DNA of 64,000 bases from Psychrobacter sp. UBA3480. GTDB lineage: Bacteria > Pseudomonadota > Gammaproteobacteria > Pseudomonadales > Moraxellaceae. The translations under genes were made by a program, and so were the position numbers. The notes beneath the pieces were generated by a model, which saw nothing but the letters and a program-made list of their open reading frames with translations, searched no databases and was not told the DNA's origin. This document shows, one piece after another, positions 17,626 through 26,185 of this stretch (positions within the stretch are counted from its first letter, which is position 1; every line of letters starts with the position of its first letter). The stretch covers positions 29,459 through 93,458 of the forward strand of contig NZ_DFQV01000028.1 in NCBI RefSeq assembly GCF_002377945.1, read 5' to 3'.

Positions 17626-18918
17626 TCAAAAGGTATTAAAATTAGTACCAGAGATCGAGTAATTAGTGCGCTGCGCATCACCCAAAGTGGCGTAACTTGT
17701 CTTCTGGACTACTGCTTTATGGCGGTACGGCTCAAACAACTCATCTAATGTAGAATGAAAACCACAATCCTCTTCTCTAAACACATAGTCAAAACACATT
17801 CTAGATATCGCAGATTGCGGCTCAGATGCGTTACGGAATGCTTTAGTGCCACGCCAAGCACCACTATTAATCTTGTCAAAAATACGTTCTATGCCGCTCA
17901 CGATAGAGTTCGAGGCGTGTGCATGGGTAATATTTGGCTTTTGCCTATACGCCGCAGCGTTCTCAACAGCTTTATAGATAATGTAGTGCATATCAGAGAC
18001 CGGCAGATCTTCTAAGCAGGCGAGTAGCATGCCATTGGTTTTAGCACCAAAAGTGGGTGATAAGCTATTCAAATCTGCCCGGTTGGATAGCTGACTTAAG
18101 CACTCTGTCAGCTGGATATTTTTGCACAGCAATTCAAACTCAGGGTTTGTTACCAGGGCATGAATGTCTTTTTGAGACTTGGCATAAATCATTATTTCAG
18201 TGAGCTCAGATTGAGTGTAAGCAAACTCAAAGGTTGACTGGTAATAGTCAACATCCAGTTTTCCATCTTCAAGGATGGTAACTGTATCGAAACTCTCTTC
18301 TGGAACCAATAACAGAGCGTGTAGCTCAAATAGGCGAGAGAGAATCATTTTATCCAATACCATCAATGGAGACAGGGGTAGTGAGAAATTGTGCCGTAAA
18401 GAAATGGTCCTTTCTAAGTCCTCTTCACCCAAAATCTCTATCACCGCCGCAATCATCAACTTATGGACGCCAGATAGCTCTGATACAGGCGTGATACAGG
18501 CTAACTGGTCCTCTCTATAACCATTGATATAATCAGAAAACGCCTGCACTTGCGCTTGTCTTATGCGTACTGCCTCATCTTGCTGTTGTTGACGGATTAG
18601 CTGCTGTTTTTGCCATTCAGCCTCGCGGCAGTCTTTACACTCCCAGTTTTCATAAGCTTTAAAACTAATAAAGTCAGTGCGAGTGCGACAAACATCAGGC
18701 TCACCGCAACTTACACATTGGCAATCCACCATAACAAGGCGGCTATTCTCTTTGATAATGATAGGCACATCATAAGGAGTGAGACCAAATTCCTGAGCAA
18801 TGGTTTTGGTGTTATGTACGAACTTGGGTTTTTTACTGCTTTCTCGGAGCCAATATTGATTGCAAATGCGTTTATTGGTTTCTGTAATACCTGGTCGATA
18901 GTGGATCTCTGTTCTCAT
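17626..18918 (-). CDS. Unknown protein with a probable zinc-binding domain
   Basis: 430 residues. An N-terminal cysteine cluster at about 66-98 (CQCVSCGEPDVC, then WECKDC) probably binds zinc. It is followed by a Gln-rich helix (WQKQQLIRQQQQDEAVRIRQAQVQAF). The rest is helical and unrecognised. GAGGCAACC precedes the ATG. Zinc-ribbon starts of this kind often contact nucleic acid, but nothing else here supports a specific function. Confidence 0.6.
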   Translation of the reverse strand: MRTEIHYRPGITETNKRICNQYWLRESSKKPKFVHNTKTIAQEFGLTPYDVPIIIKENSRLVMVDCQCVSCGEPDVCRTRTDFISFKAYENWECKDCREAEWQKQQLIRQQQQDEAVRIRQAQVQAFSDYINGYREDQLACITPVSELSGVHKLMIAAVIEILGEEDLERTISLRHNFSLPLSPLMVLDKMILSRLFELHALLLVPEESFDTVTILEDGKLDVDYYQSTFEFAYTQSELTEIMIYAKSQKDIHALVTNPEFELLCKNIQLTECLSQLSNRADLNSLSPTFGAKTNGMLLACLEDLPVSDMHYIIYKAVENAAAYRQKPNITHAHASNSIVSGIERIFDKINSGAWRGTKAFRNASEPQSAISRMCFDYVFREEDCGFHSTLDELFEPYRHKAVVQKTSYATLGDAQRTNYSISGTNFNTF

Positions 18919-19157
18919 GGTTGCCTCTGAAAATTTCTCTACATTTAATATGGGTTCTTATCAATTACTGTGTAATTCTACACATAATTCATAACATTAC
19001 TGTCTATTATAAAGGATTTTATCGTAATAATTATGGTAATATATATTATATTAAATAGCGATTAACTACTATAAAATAATTAGTGTTTTATTCGTGTTAG
19101 CCGATAAGTATGACGGTTATGCACTAGAACGCAAACCAATTATAAAAGGGAGTAAAG

Positions 19158-19406
19158 ATGTTGAAAAATATTGTTGTGAATTCACTAAAACTCATAAGCG
19201 GCCTACTGCTTTTTATTGCAGTGCTGTTTTTCGCGGCATTTGTTTCAGGTGGCGTGATGGATTACTGCCTTGATAAAGGCATGGGTGCGGGCTATGCTTA
19301 TCTCTTTGCTATGAGCGCATTAGTTTTTGTGGTTGGCTTATTAGGTGGAGTAGGATGCATTGTGTATGCGGAGCTACATAATCGGAAGTATGATATTAAA
19401 AACTAA
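19158..19406 (+). CDS. Small two-helix membrane protein
   Basis: 82 residues with two hydrophobic segments (about 10-32 and 44-68, the second Gly- and Val-rich) and a short polar tail. GGGAG precedes the ATG. The upstream region holds an AT-rich tract with TATATTAAATAGCG, similar to the element ahead of the cassette promoters. Function unknown. Confidence 0.55.
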   Translation: MLKNIVVNSLKLISGLLLFIAVLFFAAFVSGGVMDYCLDKGMGAGYAYLFAMSALVFVVGLLGGVGCIVYAELHNRKYDIKN

Positions 19407-19814
19407 CTTTGCTAGCAGTAGGTGTGAAAAGCACTGCGTTAACCGCACTACCTACCAAGAACCATATTTGATACAATAAAAACCATCCTTCTTAAGAGGG
19501 GTGTCGCCGCTCATAAAGCGCTGGCATGACAGTAAAACTCCCTTTTTTGGGATAGCTGAATCGAATGGGTAGGGCTGTCAGAGCGTCATCCAATCCCATC
19601 TTGGGATGCCGTCGAGTATAAATACTTACTCATGTTACAATTGATTTTACTTTCCTTCTTATAGGATGAATGAGTGTCGCAGGCATTGCAGACGACATTA
19701 TCGATATTCCCAGCTTCTTTTCATTAAGAGCAAAAAGGGATAAAAAAAACCACTTAGCTTTCGCTTAGTGGTTTTTTTGTGGGCAGTGATTGAACCAAAG
19801 TGGCAAGCATGCAC
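19407..19814. other. Gene-free region with short inverted repeats
   Basis: About 400 bases. ATCCCA-TCT-TGGGAT (near 19600) and TCCC-T6-GGGA (near 19545) and a GTC...GAC arm form small hairpins, suggesting a structured RNA, but no clear promoter or matching terminator allows a firm call. A bidirectional terminator lies at its right end. Confidence 0.3.
19742..19778. terminator. Bidirectional terminator
   Basis: AACCACTTAGC/GCTTAGTGGTT stem with A-run on one side and T-run on the other. Confidence 0.85.
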
Positions 19815-20372
19815 TCAAGAGCCTCTAACGTTTTTTAGGTGAATTCGTTTAGTACGCCAGGTGTTTGGCATCCTTCTGGTTTCAATGTGCTTATAAGCAA
19901 TGATAATATCAGCAGGTGACATAACCCTATCTTTATAACTCTTAATAAGGCGTATCGTGCCGTACACACTAGTAGCCATACAACTTGGTATAGCGCTATT
20001 TTTAAATGTCGCACGACCAACGAAACTTAGTACATTAATCATTGGATAGTCTTTTGACTTCAATAGATACCTCAATGCACCTAAATGTCCATTATTTTGC
20101 TTCAATGGATTGTAAAAATCGTAACTGGTGTGGCCAAACGATTGTGTCCAATAGGCCGAATTATCATTGATAGTAATGTTGCCACTGTAGTTTTTTACTT
20201 CAATGACAAAAATACCATAGGGCGACACGACAACGTGATCGATCTGGCTTGTGGCACCGTTATCAAATTTCACGGTTACGTTGGACAACACCTTGTACTG
20301 GCTGCCTAAAAGAAAAAACATAGCAAGCCTTAACTTCATCTCGCCTATAAAACCCTTCAAAGCACTCATCAT
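19815..20372 (-). CDS. NERD-domain protein, nuclease-related
   Basis: 185 residues. GFIGEMKLR at the start, then ATSQIDHVVVSPYGIFVIEVKNYSGNI with the D...ExK core of NERD (nuclease-related) domains, and a conserved Gln-containing NPLKQNNGHL. NERD proteins are common on plasmids and are thought to act on DNA or RNA. It has two adjacent ATGs; either could be used. It lies about 55 bases after the P-loop gene on the same strand, so they may be co-transcribed. Confidence 0.8.
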   Translation of the reverse strand: MMSALKGFIGEMKLRLAMFFLLGSQYKVLSNVTVKFDNGATSQIDHVVVSPYGIFVIEVKNYSGNITINDNSAYWTQSFGHTSYDFYNPLKQNNGHLGALRYLLKSKDYPMINVLSFVGRATFKNSAIPSCMATSVYGTIRLIKSYKDRVMSPADIIIAYKHIETRRMPNTWRTKRIHLKNVRGS

Positions 20373-20428
20373 TTCTTACTCAATATTTGATTTGTTTTCA
20401 CCACCTACTACAACAATAGGCGGGATTG

Positions 20429-20905
20429 TTATGCAGCAAACTCTTCAATGCCGCCTTGACACTCAGTCAAGTTTGCAAAGTTAGACTTGTCATGCTTATC
20501 AAAAGCACCAGCCTCTTGAATGGCCACAATAACCGTGTAGCCTTTGCTGATTAGCTGATCAACTGCTTCAAATTCAGACTCATCACCTCTCACTTCATCC
20601 CATACCACAATATTCAAGCTATCTTTAACTTGAGGTAGGGCAGATGCAGACTCAACGGCAGATGCGATACCCGCTTGATAGTCAGCACCGGCTAAATTAA
20701 GGCTTGTAATAGTTTGAATGTTTTGAGCTTCGACATTAACTTGCTTTATGACAGCCTTAACCGCTTCGGTCTTACCAACACCAGGCTGGCCTGAGAACAC
20801 CACAAGCTTTGGTGTGTCAGACAGGATGATGTTGGTAATTTCATCGATGAAGCCTGCAGGGAATGCAATTGCATCATTAGACTTTGATATAAGAAAATTT
20901 CGCAT
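20429..20905 (-). CDS. Small P-loop ATPase-like protein
   Basis: 158 residues. VVFSGQPGVGKTEAVK is a Walker A motif (about 35-50) and NIVVWDEVRGDES is Walker B-like (about 98-110). The layout suits a compact AAA-type domain without the usual C-terminal lid. The partner is unknown; the adjacent NERD protein is a candidate because ATPase-nuclease pairs are common. AAAGAG precedes the ATG. Confidence 0.65.
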   Translation of the reverse strand: MRNFLISKSNDAIAFPAGFIDEITNIILSDTPKLVVFSGQPGVGKTEAVKAVIKQVNVEAQNIQTITSLNLAGADYQAGIASAVESASALPQVKDSLNIVVWDEVRGDESEFEAVDQLISKGYTVIVAIQEAGAFDKHDKSNFANLTECQGGIEEFAA

Positions 20906-21153
20906 AATCGATCTCTTTAGTTAGTGGTTAACAATACGAATCAAGCAGATATACATGATATCTCATGTTACGCTAAATAGCATATTATATTTTCTATTAA
21001 CAATGCTATTTTTGCAACTAAAAAATACAAAATCGAAGTAATAACAACTACTTTAAATAAACGTTAATGAAATAACATTAAATGTTAATATAAATAAATT
21101 TAGACATCCTCATGGAATGTATTTTTAAATATTTAGTGAGAACAGGGGTTTTT

Positions 21154-21777
21154 ATGACGCATGTGGTAGGGGTTTTGGCTGAAAGTATGATTAGTTCTAG
21201 CAAGGTCGAGGATATAAGCCTGATTCTGTCAGACTCAAACATCATGCTGGATTTTATCAATGAGATATGCAATGTGGCAGAATCCATCGCGATAGATGAG
21301 CATGGCGTGTTAAAGAACATGGTTTGGTCATGGCTTAAAGTAAATGGCGATCCCGGTATGGTTTACACGCCAGAATATGATGCAGGTCAAACCATTGTAG
21401 TAAAAACTCCATTTAAGACGATATTGACAGACGATGAATATAAAAACCCTATCGTCACACCCAAAACCTTTGGCTTGATATGCACCATGATCGCCACAGT
21501 AAGTATTCTGGCGCAGCTAAAGGAAAAGCGCGAAAGAGATTCAGGCTCTGATAAAAAAATGCTTGGACTGATCAAACGTCGCTTAGAAGCTAATATTGAT
21601 TTTTTTGTTGAATTTTACGCAAACCTAGATGCAAGCCTTAACAAAACACGGGACTTGATCAACAGTAAAGAACCTAGTGAAAATATACATAGAACACCAG
21701 TGGTCGCTGACTTTAATTCAATCTCTGCACTGGTTGATTCTTACTCCACCTTAAGAGTATTGGAAACCCGCGCTTAA
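21154..21777 (+). CDS. Unknown protein, 207 aa
   Basis: Not recognised. Helical, with a hydrophobic stretch near residues 105-125 (TFGLICTMIATVSILAQL) that could be a membrane segment or a buried helix. Start 21154 is preferred over 21112 because AGGGG lies five bases before it. A terminator follows within 20 bases. The region upstream is very AT-rich. Confidence 0.55.
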   Translation: MTHVVGVLAESMISSSKVEDISLILSDSNIMLDFINEICNVAESIAIDEHGVLKNMVWSWLKVNGDPGMVYTPEYDAGQTIVVKTPFKTILTDDEYKNPIVTPKTFGLICTMIATVSILAQLKEKRERDSGSDKKMLGLIKRRLEANIDFFVEFYANLDASLNKTRDLINSKEPSENIHRTPVVADFNSISALVDSYSTLRVLETRA

Positions 21778-21795
21778 TAAATTACATATAAAATC

Positions 21796-21825
21796 AAGCC
21801 GCTATCTTATGTATAGCGGTTTTTT
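21796..21825 (+). terminator. Rho-independent terminator
   Basis: CCGCTAT/ATAGCGG stem followed by six T. Confidence 0.8.
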
Positions 21826-21922
21826 AATGATTTATCTTTTAAATTAAATAGTGAATATAAATTGCATTGTTACTATTATTTATATAAAATGTTATTTTAA
21901 CTATCAAATTAAAGGACTTGAA

Positions 21923-22789
21923 ATGGCGTCTAAATCACTGGCATTCGAAGTAGACAATAACGGTGTTGTTGTTGTGTCTGACAGCAAGTTATTTGAGCTG
22001 TTAATCATCGCTCGTGCCGCTGCGACATTTTCGCAAAAGATGGCTGATGTCAATACAAAAGGCGTTGATGGAATCAGCGGGTTTGTGGGTTACTACAAGC
22101 ACACTATCAACAGCACAGCAGGTTTTACGGGCGATAACGACGTTAGTATTATTAGTGGCGATATTCAGACATCGCTTGCTAGAGTTGAAACTAATATTGA
22201 AAAGGCTTATTCAAACATCCAAAAGAGCACAAGCAAGTTACGAGTGAGCAACTACCAAAAAGAGACATGGGATTTCTTTGCAGAGTTGGTCGATCTGACG
22301 GTTGATTCAGTGCGGGTTATCTCAGATCGCCACAAGTTAATTAAAGGTTTTGATGGTATGTATGACCATAACACTCGGATCAAGTTTAACCAGGGAGACC
22401 ATGAGTGGGTTTATAACGTCAGAACTAAAGGCGAGGAAGAATCTGTTATCAAGGGTTTTGCTGATGGAGTTGAAATCAAAGACATCAATGGGCCGAATGC
22501 CTTGGTATTTTTCCTGCTATACAAGGTTTCTTGGGTGATAGGAATGGACTGTGGTTATGACTTTATGGTTCAACAGCTATCCCGAAATCAAGAGCTTGTT
22601 AGAATCGCCAACAAAGTATCAAACATCATCGGTGGTGACGCGGCGCGCTATATCTCTATTGCTTTTAATTTAAAGCATTTGCAAGCAGAGACAAACATCA
22701 GTGAAAGTGATGCGTTGTCGCAAGTGATTACTGACCAAGTACGATGCGATCATGATGAATTAAAACGACTTAAATCAGCATTTGCGTAG
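21923..22789 (+). CDS. Unknown protein, 288 aa
   Basis: No family recognised. Start 21923 (MASKSLAF) is chosen because AAAGGACTTG precedes it; the longer frame from 21851 begins in AT-rich leader. The upstream region has TTAAATTAAATAGTG, the AT-rich element shared with the cassettes, but no GTACGAC spacer. It lies just before the NADAR gene, so the two are probably transcribed together. Confidence 0.6.
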   Translation: MASKSLAFEVDNNGVVVVSDSKLFELLIIARAAATFSQKMADVNTKGVDGISGFVGYYKHTINSTAGFTGDNDVSIISGDIQTSLARVETNIEKAYSNIQKSTSKLRVSNYQKETWDFFAELVDLTVDSVRVISDRHKLIKGFDGMYDHNTRIKFNQGDHEWVYNVRTKGEEESVIKGFADGVEIKDINGPNALVFFLLYKVSWVIGMDCGYDFMVQQLSRNQELVRIANKVSNIIGGDAARYISIAFNLKHLQAETNISESDALSQVITDQVRCDHDELKRLKSAFA

Positions 22790-22807
22790 CATGGAGAGGT
22801 GGCGGCA

Positions 22808-23239
22808 ATGATAAAACGATTTGCAGACGAGTATAGATGGGCGAGTAATTTTGCAGCATGTGATGTTGTACTTGATGATGTCGTATATCCTAGCGTCGAA
22901 CACGCTTATGTCGCCGCCAAGACCATTAACACACAACAAAGACTAGATTTGCTGGACATGACAGCGGGTGAAGCCAAAAGAGTAGGGCGTGCTTTCGATA
23001 TCAGAGAAGATTGGCTGGACATCAAAATAGCTGTTATGACCGATCTGCTCAATCAGAAGTTCTCACAGCAACCATTCAAAGAGCTGTTATTAGCAACGGG
23101 TGATGAAATCATCATAGAAGGTAACTGGTGGGGCGATTTGTTTTGGGGAATGAATTTGGAATGCACCGAGGGTGAGAATAATTTAGGAAAGCTGCTAATG
23201 AGTATCCGTAGCAGACTTCAAAATTCCACTGGCATATAA
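22808..23239 (+). CDS. NADAR family protein (YbiA-like N-glycosidase)
   Basis: About 143 residues. FADEYRWASNFAACDVVLDDVVYPSVEHAYVAAK, GEAKRVGR, WLDIKIAVMTDLLNQKF and NWWGDLFWGMN are the diagnostic blocks of NADAR/DUF1768. Known members hydrolyse riboflavin intermediates or remove ADP-ribose from guanine, acting as antitoxins to DarT-like transferases. Start 22808 fits the GGAGAGG site eight bases upstream better than the GTG at 22799, which overlaps that site. No DarT-like partner is recognised next to it. An anti-defence or NAD-linked role is possible. Confidence 0.9.
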   Translation: MIKRFADEYRWASNFAACDVVLDDVVYPSVEHAYVAAKTINTQQRLDLLDMTAGEAKRVGRAFDIREDWLDIKIAVMTDLLNQKFSQQPFKELLLATGDEIIIEGNWWGDLFWGMNLECTEGENNLGKLLMSIRSRLQNSTGI

Positions 23240-23288
23240 TACATAGATGGGCTAGACACAGCTTAACTAAAAACACTTAAGGATTTTT

Positions 23289-23903
23289 ATGCACTACAGC
23301 AAAGAGCATTCACCGTCAGCATTAAGTATTGAGAAAATCAATGCTGTGGGTAGAGTTCTAAGTATTCAACAAGAGACGGATATCCCTATTTTAAGCAAAG
23401 ATAAGTTCTTTGTAGCTTTTGGCGACCATTACCCAATGGGTAAGCGCGATATGAAAATGAATATGAATGATCTGCGGGTAAAAATAAAAGATACTGTCGA
23501 ACGGTTTTGTCAGATGAACCATTTGCCCTTATTTGCAGCATCATGGTGGCCAGTTTACTCAAAGCTTGGTGCCGATAGCAGCCTTTTTACCACCTCGCTC
23601 GTTGGCCTTGATGAGAAAACCGCTAAAGAATGCAAGCTTATTGGGTTTGTTATTGTAGAGTCGCTGACACTAAACCTCTACTACGATATAGAGAGCTATA
23701 ATTACGATGAGATTGAAAAAGCGGAGCGCGAACTACTAGAGTCTGAGCTGTATCTAATGGCACGCTGGAAAGATGGGGATCTCTATACTGTATGCCTGGA
23801 TGATGGCAAAGGTGAACGGCTGGAAGAGTATGTTATGCGCTGGAAAGGCGACAGTATAGACGCGGTTATTGAGGACTTGCTATCTGAAATAGCGGAGGCA
23901 TGA
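23289..23903 (+). CDS. Unknown acidic protein, 204 aa
   Basis: No family recognised. The C-terminal half is Glu-rich and probably helical (YNYDEIEKAERELLESELYLMARW). AAGGA precedes the ATG and a strong terminator follows within 25 bases. It may be the third gene of a run with 21923 and the NADAR gene (50-base gap). Confidence 0.55.
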   Translation: MHYSKEHSPSALSIEKINAVGRVLSIQQETDIPILSKDKFFVAFGDHYPMGKRDMKMNMNDLRVKIKDTVERFCQMNHLPLFAASWWPVYSKLGADSSLFTTSLVGLDEKTAKECKLIGFVIVESLTLNLYYDIESYNYDEIEKAERELLESELYLMARWKDGDLYTVCLDDGKGERLEEYVMRWKGDSIDAVIEDLLSEIAEA

Positions 23904-23924
23904 TAATTAGAGCCAAAGGCCATC

Positions 23925-23960
23925 AAAAAACCTTATATATTCACAATATATAAGGTTTTT
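23925..23960 (+). terminator. Rho-independent terminator
   Basis: AAAACCTTATATATT/AATATATAAGGTTTT stem, followed by T. Confidence 0.85.
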
Positions 23961-24006
23961 CACTATAGATTGATGAAAATAAGATACTTATTAGCAGTCA
24001 AATCCT

Positions 24007-24066
24007 TTGACATTGTACGACTTATTGTTTATGATGATTCGTGTGTAGTTAGGCATTTAGCCAACT
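24007..24066 (+). promoter_or_regulatory. Cassette promoter and leader hairpin before a decayed gene
   Basis: TTGACA, 17-bp spacer with GTACGACTTATTG, TATGAT at 24030-24035, then AGTT-A-GGC-ATTTA-GCC-AACT (24047-24066). The hairpin loop is the same as in the 27.5-kb copy, but the arms differ in a compensated way. Confidence 0.75.
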
Positions 24067-24093
24067 TTTAGTCACTAAATAAAGGATTTCATT

Positions 24094-24174
24094 ATGAATA
24101 ACGCAAGGCTTAAAGCCCGTCTAACGAACTTAAACCGACAACCACCTAGCCTTATTTTGACGCTAAAACATTGA
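24094..24174 (+). pseudogene. Remnant of a paralogue of the gene at 27600
   Basis: A 26-codon frame (MNNARLKARLTNLNRQPPSL...) whose start and leader match those of the 27600 gene (MNIAELAAHQKNLAQQIPGF). The similarity includes the sequence before the ATG. It stops early and nothing of the rest is found, so it looks like a cassette that lost its body. Confidence 0.55.
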
Positions 24175-24325
24175 ATACCAAACAAAAATAATTATTACTG
24201 CCAACAACGCGTGGCAAGACCCAAGATAGAAAAATAGTTTATTCTTATTTTGCAAACTATGAAACAATGACGTAATATTGCACTTCTTAAGTTACTTTTT
24301 GTAAACAAACTTAAGTTAAGCGCAT

Positions 24326-24359
24326 AAAAAAACACTCTTCGGGCAAGAAGAGTGTTTTT
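24326..24359 (+). terminator. Rho-independent terminator upstream of repA
   Basis: AAAACACTCTTC/GAAGAGTGTTTT stem and T-run; it isolates the replication gene from upstream transcription. Confidence 0.85.
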
Positions 24360-24461
24360 GGGTATAACTCAAAATTAGCACCAACCTATTCAAATTAATG
24401 TCCAATTCTGCATGTGCATTGTAGCATATCTAGCAGACTTGGCAAGGAAGCGATTTTAGCC

Positions 24462-25565
24462 ATGAATGAACAAATTTTAGCCATGAATGAACAAAAAAAC
24501 ATAAATGTCACACAGATGCTTGAGATGCATAGCGAATTAACTGATGCACAGAAAACAGCTATGAAGCAGGTTCTAAGTGATGAAGAGTATGCCGCAAGCA
24601 TAGGCGATGACAACATTGCATCTTATAGCTTTTTTGGCTTCGATGATGAAGCGAGAATTGGCTTAGAAGAAATCCAAGAGCACAATAGCGATCAAAGAAA
24701 GTTTATTTTAACTAGACGACAAAAGAAGTTAATAGAAGCTGCATCTGTTATCCAAGATGTCAGTGCTAACGACGCCAAAACTATCGTTTACTATCCCCCT
24801 TATTTATCAAAGACGACCCTACCTTTTAGAAAAACAGATGAAATGACCTTTAAGCGTACAAATGGCAGCATTGAGATGTCAATTGTCGCTCACCCTGACT
24901 ATGGGCTGCCTTATGGTATTGTAGCAAGACGATTGCTGGTTTACTTAGTGAGCTACGCTATAAAAAATAAGGCCAATGCTATACCGGTTGTATCTATCAG
25001 GGATTTACTCAGAGAACTAGGAATGGATACGGGTGGACATAACAGCTCTTTAGTATATGACATGCTAAAACGACTTGCCGGATCGACTTTATTTATAACT
25101 GGTAACGACAAAGAAGGCGAAGAGATCAACATTAATAGATGCGGCATTATCGAGACTGTGAGTATTAATAAATCCCGAAAACTTAACTCTGGCAACCATG
25201 TAACGCTTGATCCTAAATTTTATGAATTATGCTGCATTTCAGCAAGCCCAATCGATAATAGAGTAATAGAGCAATTAACAGCACCGCTTGAGTTCGATCT
25301 TTATGTTTTCTTACTAGTGAGATTAATATCGGTTAAGAAGTTAACTCGAATCAAATGGGAAGACTTTATTGGCCAGTTCGGAAGCAGCAATAAGACTGCT
25401 AAATCTGCCAAGCAAGAAATCAAAGCTGCTATAGAGCACGTTAAAATCGTCCAGCCCAAAATGAAAGTTAGTTATGATAATGATATTGTCATATTAAAAC
25501 CCTCTGTTTCAGCAATTAAAACACGAAAAGGAAGATATGCCACTAGAGTCAAAGTAGAGAGCTAA
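24462..25565 (+). CDS. repA: Plasmid replication initiator, RepA_C type
   Basis: 367 residues. The segment HPDYGLPYGIVARRLLVYLVSYAI, then IRDLLRELGMDTGGHNSSLVYDMLKRLAGSTLFI, is the conserved core of plasmid RepA_C initiators. A C-terminal winged-helix region (FDLYVFLLVRLISVKKLTRIKWEDF) should bind the iterons that begin 100 bases downstream. Start is uncertain: ATGs at 24462 and 24483 lie in a tandem 21-bp duplication (TTTTAGCCATGAATGAACAAA), and AAGGAAG lies 13 bases before the first. The protein sets copy number and incompatibility. Confidence 0.88.
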   Translation: MNEQILAMNEQKNINVTQMLEMHSELTDAQKTAMKQVLSDEEYAASIGDDNIASYSFFGFDDEARIGLEEIQEHNSDQRKFILTRRQKKLIEAASVIQDVSANDAKTIVYYPPYLSKTTLPFRKTDEMTFKRTNGSIEMSIVAHPDYGLPYGIVARRLLVYLVSYAIKNKANAIPVVSIRDLLRELGMDTGGHNSSLVYDMLKRLAGSTLFITGNDKEGEEININRCGIIETVSINKSRKLNSGNHVTLDPKFYELCCISASPIDNRVIEQLTAPLEFDLYVFLLVRLISVKKLTRIKWEDFIGQFGSSNKTAKSAKQEIKAAIEHVKIVQPKMKVSYDNDIVILKPSVSAIKTRKGRYATRVKVES

Positions 25566-25579
25566 TCGTGATTTATATA

Positions 25580-25609
25580 AAAAAGCCGCTAAAATTAGCG
25601 GCTTTTTTT
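25580..25609 (+). terminator. repA terminator
   Basis: AAGCCGCT/AGCGGCTT stem with seven T. Confidence 0.85.
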
Positions 25610-25622
25610 GTGGGTATTTGTC

Positions 25623-25950
25623 TGTGGATAAGCCTATTAATAAGGCAAGTTATCCACGGTAAAATTCCTACCGAACTGCGGTAAATTTCCTACCAAGCTG
25701 CGGTAAATTTCCTACCAAGCTGCGGTAAACTTCCTACCAAGCTGCGGTAAATTTCCTACCAAGCTGCGGTAAATTTCCTACCGAACTGCGGTAAATTTCC
25801 TACCACATTCCTTTGTATCGCTTTCGGCTTATGGGATGTAGCGGTCGCCCTATAGTATCTTTCCTGTAGTTCCCCTGTAGTTCCCTGTAGTTCCCCTTTA
25901 GCTAACCTATATAAATTTTCCTGTAGTTTATTTTTTATTTCTGTGGATAA
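25623..25950. other. Plasmid replication origin: iterons and DnaA boxes
   Basis: Six full 22-bp direct repeats (consensus TTCCTACCAAGCTGCGGTAA plus AT) and a partial seventh run from 25665 to 25805; the first and sixth have CGAA in place of CAAG. DnaA boxes TGTGGATAA occur at 25623-25631 and 25942-25950, and TTATCCACG at 25650-25658. Four CCTGTAGTT repeats lie at 25863-25928, followed by AT-rich DNA suited to strand opening. The layout next to repA is that of an iteron-controlled theta origin. Confidence 0.92.
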
Positions 25951-26048
25951 ATAAGATGTTTGAAAAACCTCTTTAAAGCATGCTAATCGAATCAAATTAA
26001 ACCATCCTAGCTCGGGTATATTATATTTACAGGTTAAGCTAACGCAGA

Positions 26049-26108
26049 TTGACTCTGTACGACTTATTATACAAAATAAAATGATTAGGTTAGACACTTA
26101 GTCAATCT
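26049..26108 (+). promoter_or_regulatory. Cassette promoter-like sequence and hairpin before the gene at 26186
   Basis: TTGACT, then GTACGACTTATTATA; the -10 is poor (CAAAAT). The hairpin AGGTT-A-GAC-ACTTA-GTC-AATCT (26087-26108) has GAC/GTC instead of GGC/GCC, a compensated change. Confidence 0.65.
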
Positions 26109-26185
26109 GTAGTTAATAAATAATTTGCTTTATTTGATATAGTTTAGTAAATTGATTTATGAATTTACTAAACTAGGTGTTAATG

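Noticed and set aside
25665..25805. 22-bp tandem repeats as a CRISPR array
   Set aside because: The repeats are directly adjacent with no spacers and lie between repA and DnaA boxes, so they are iterons.
25756..26097. 113-codon minus-strand frame across the iterons
   Set aside because: Its sequence is made of origin repeats and it has no ribosome-binding site.
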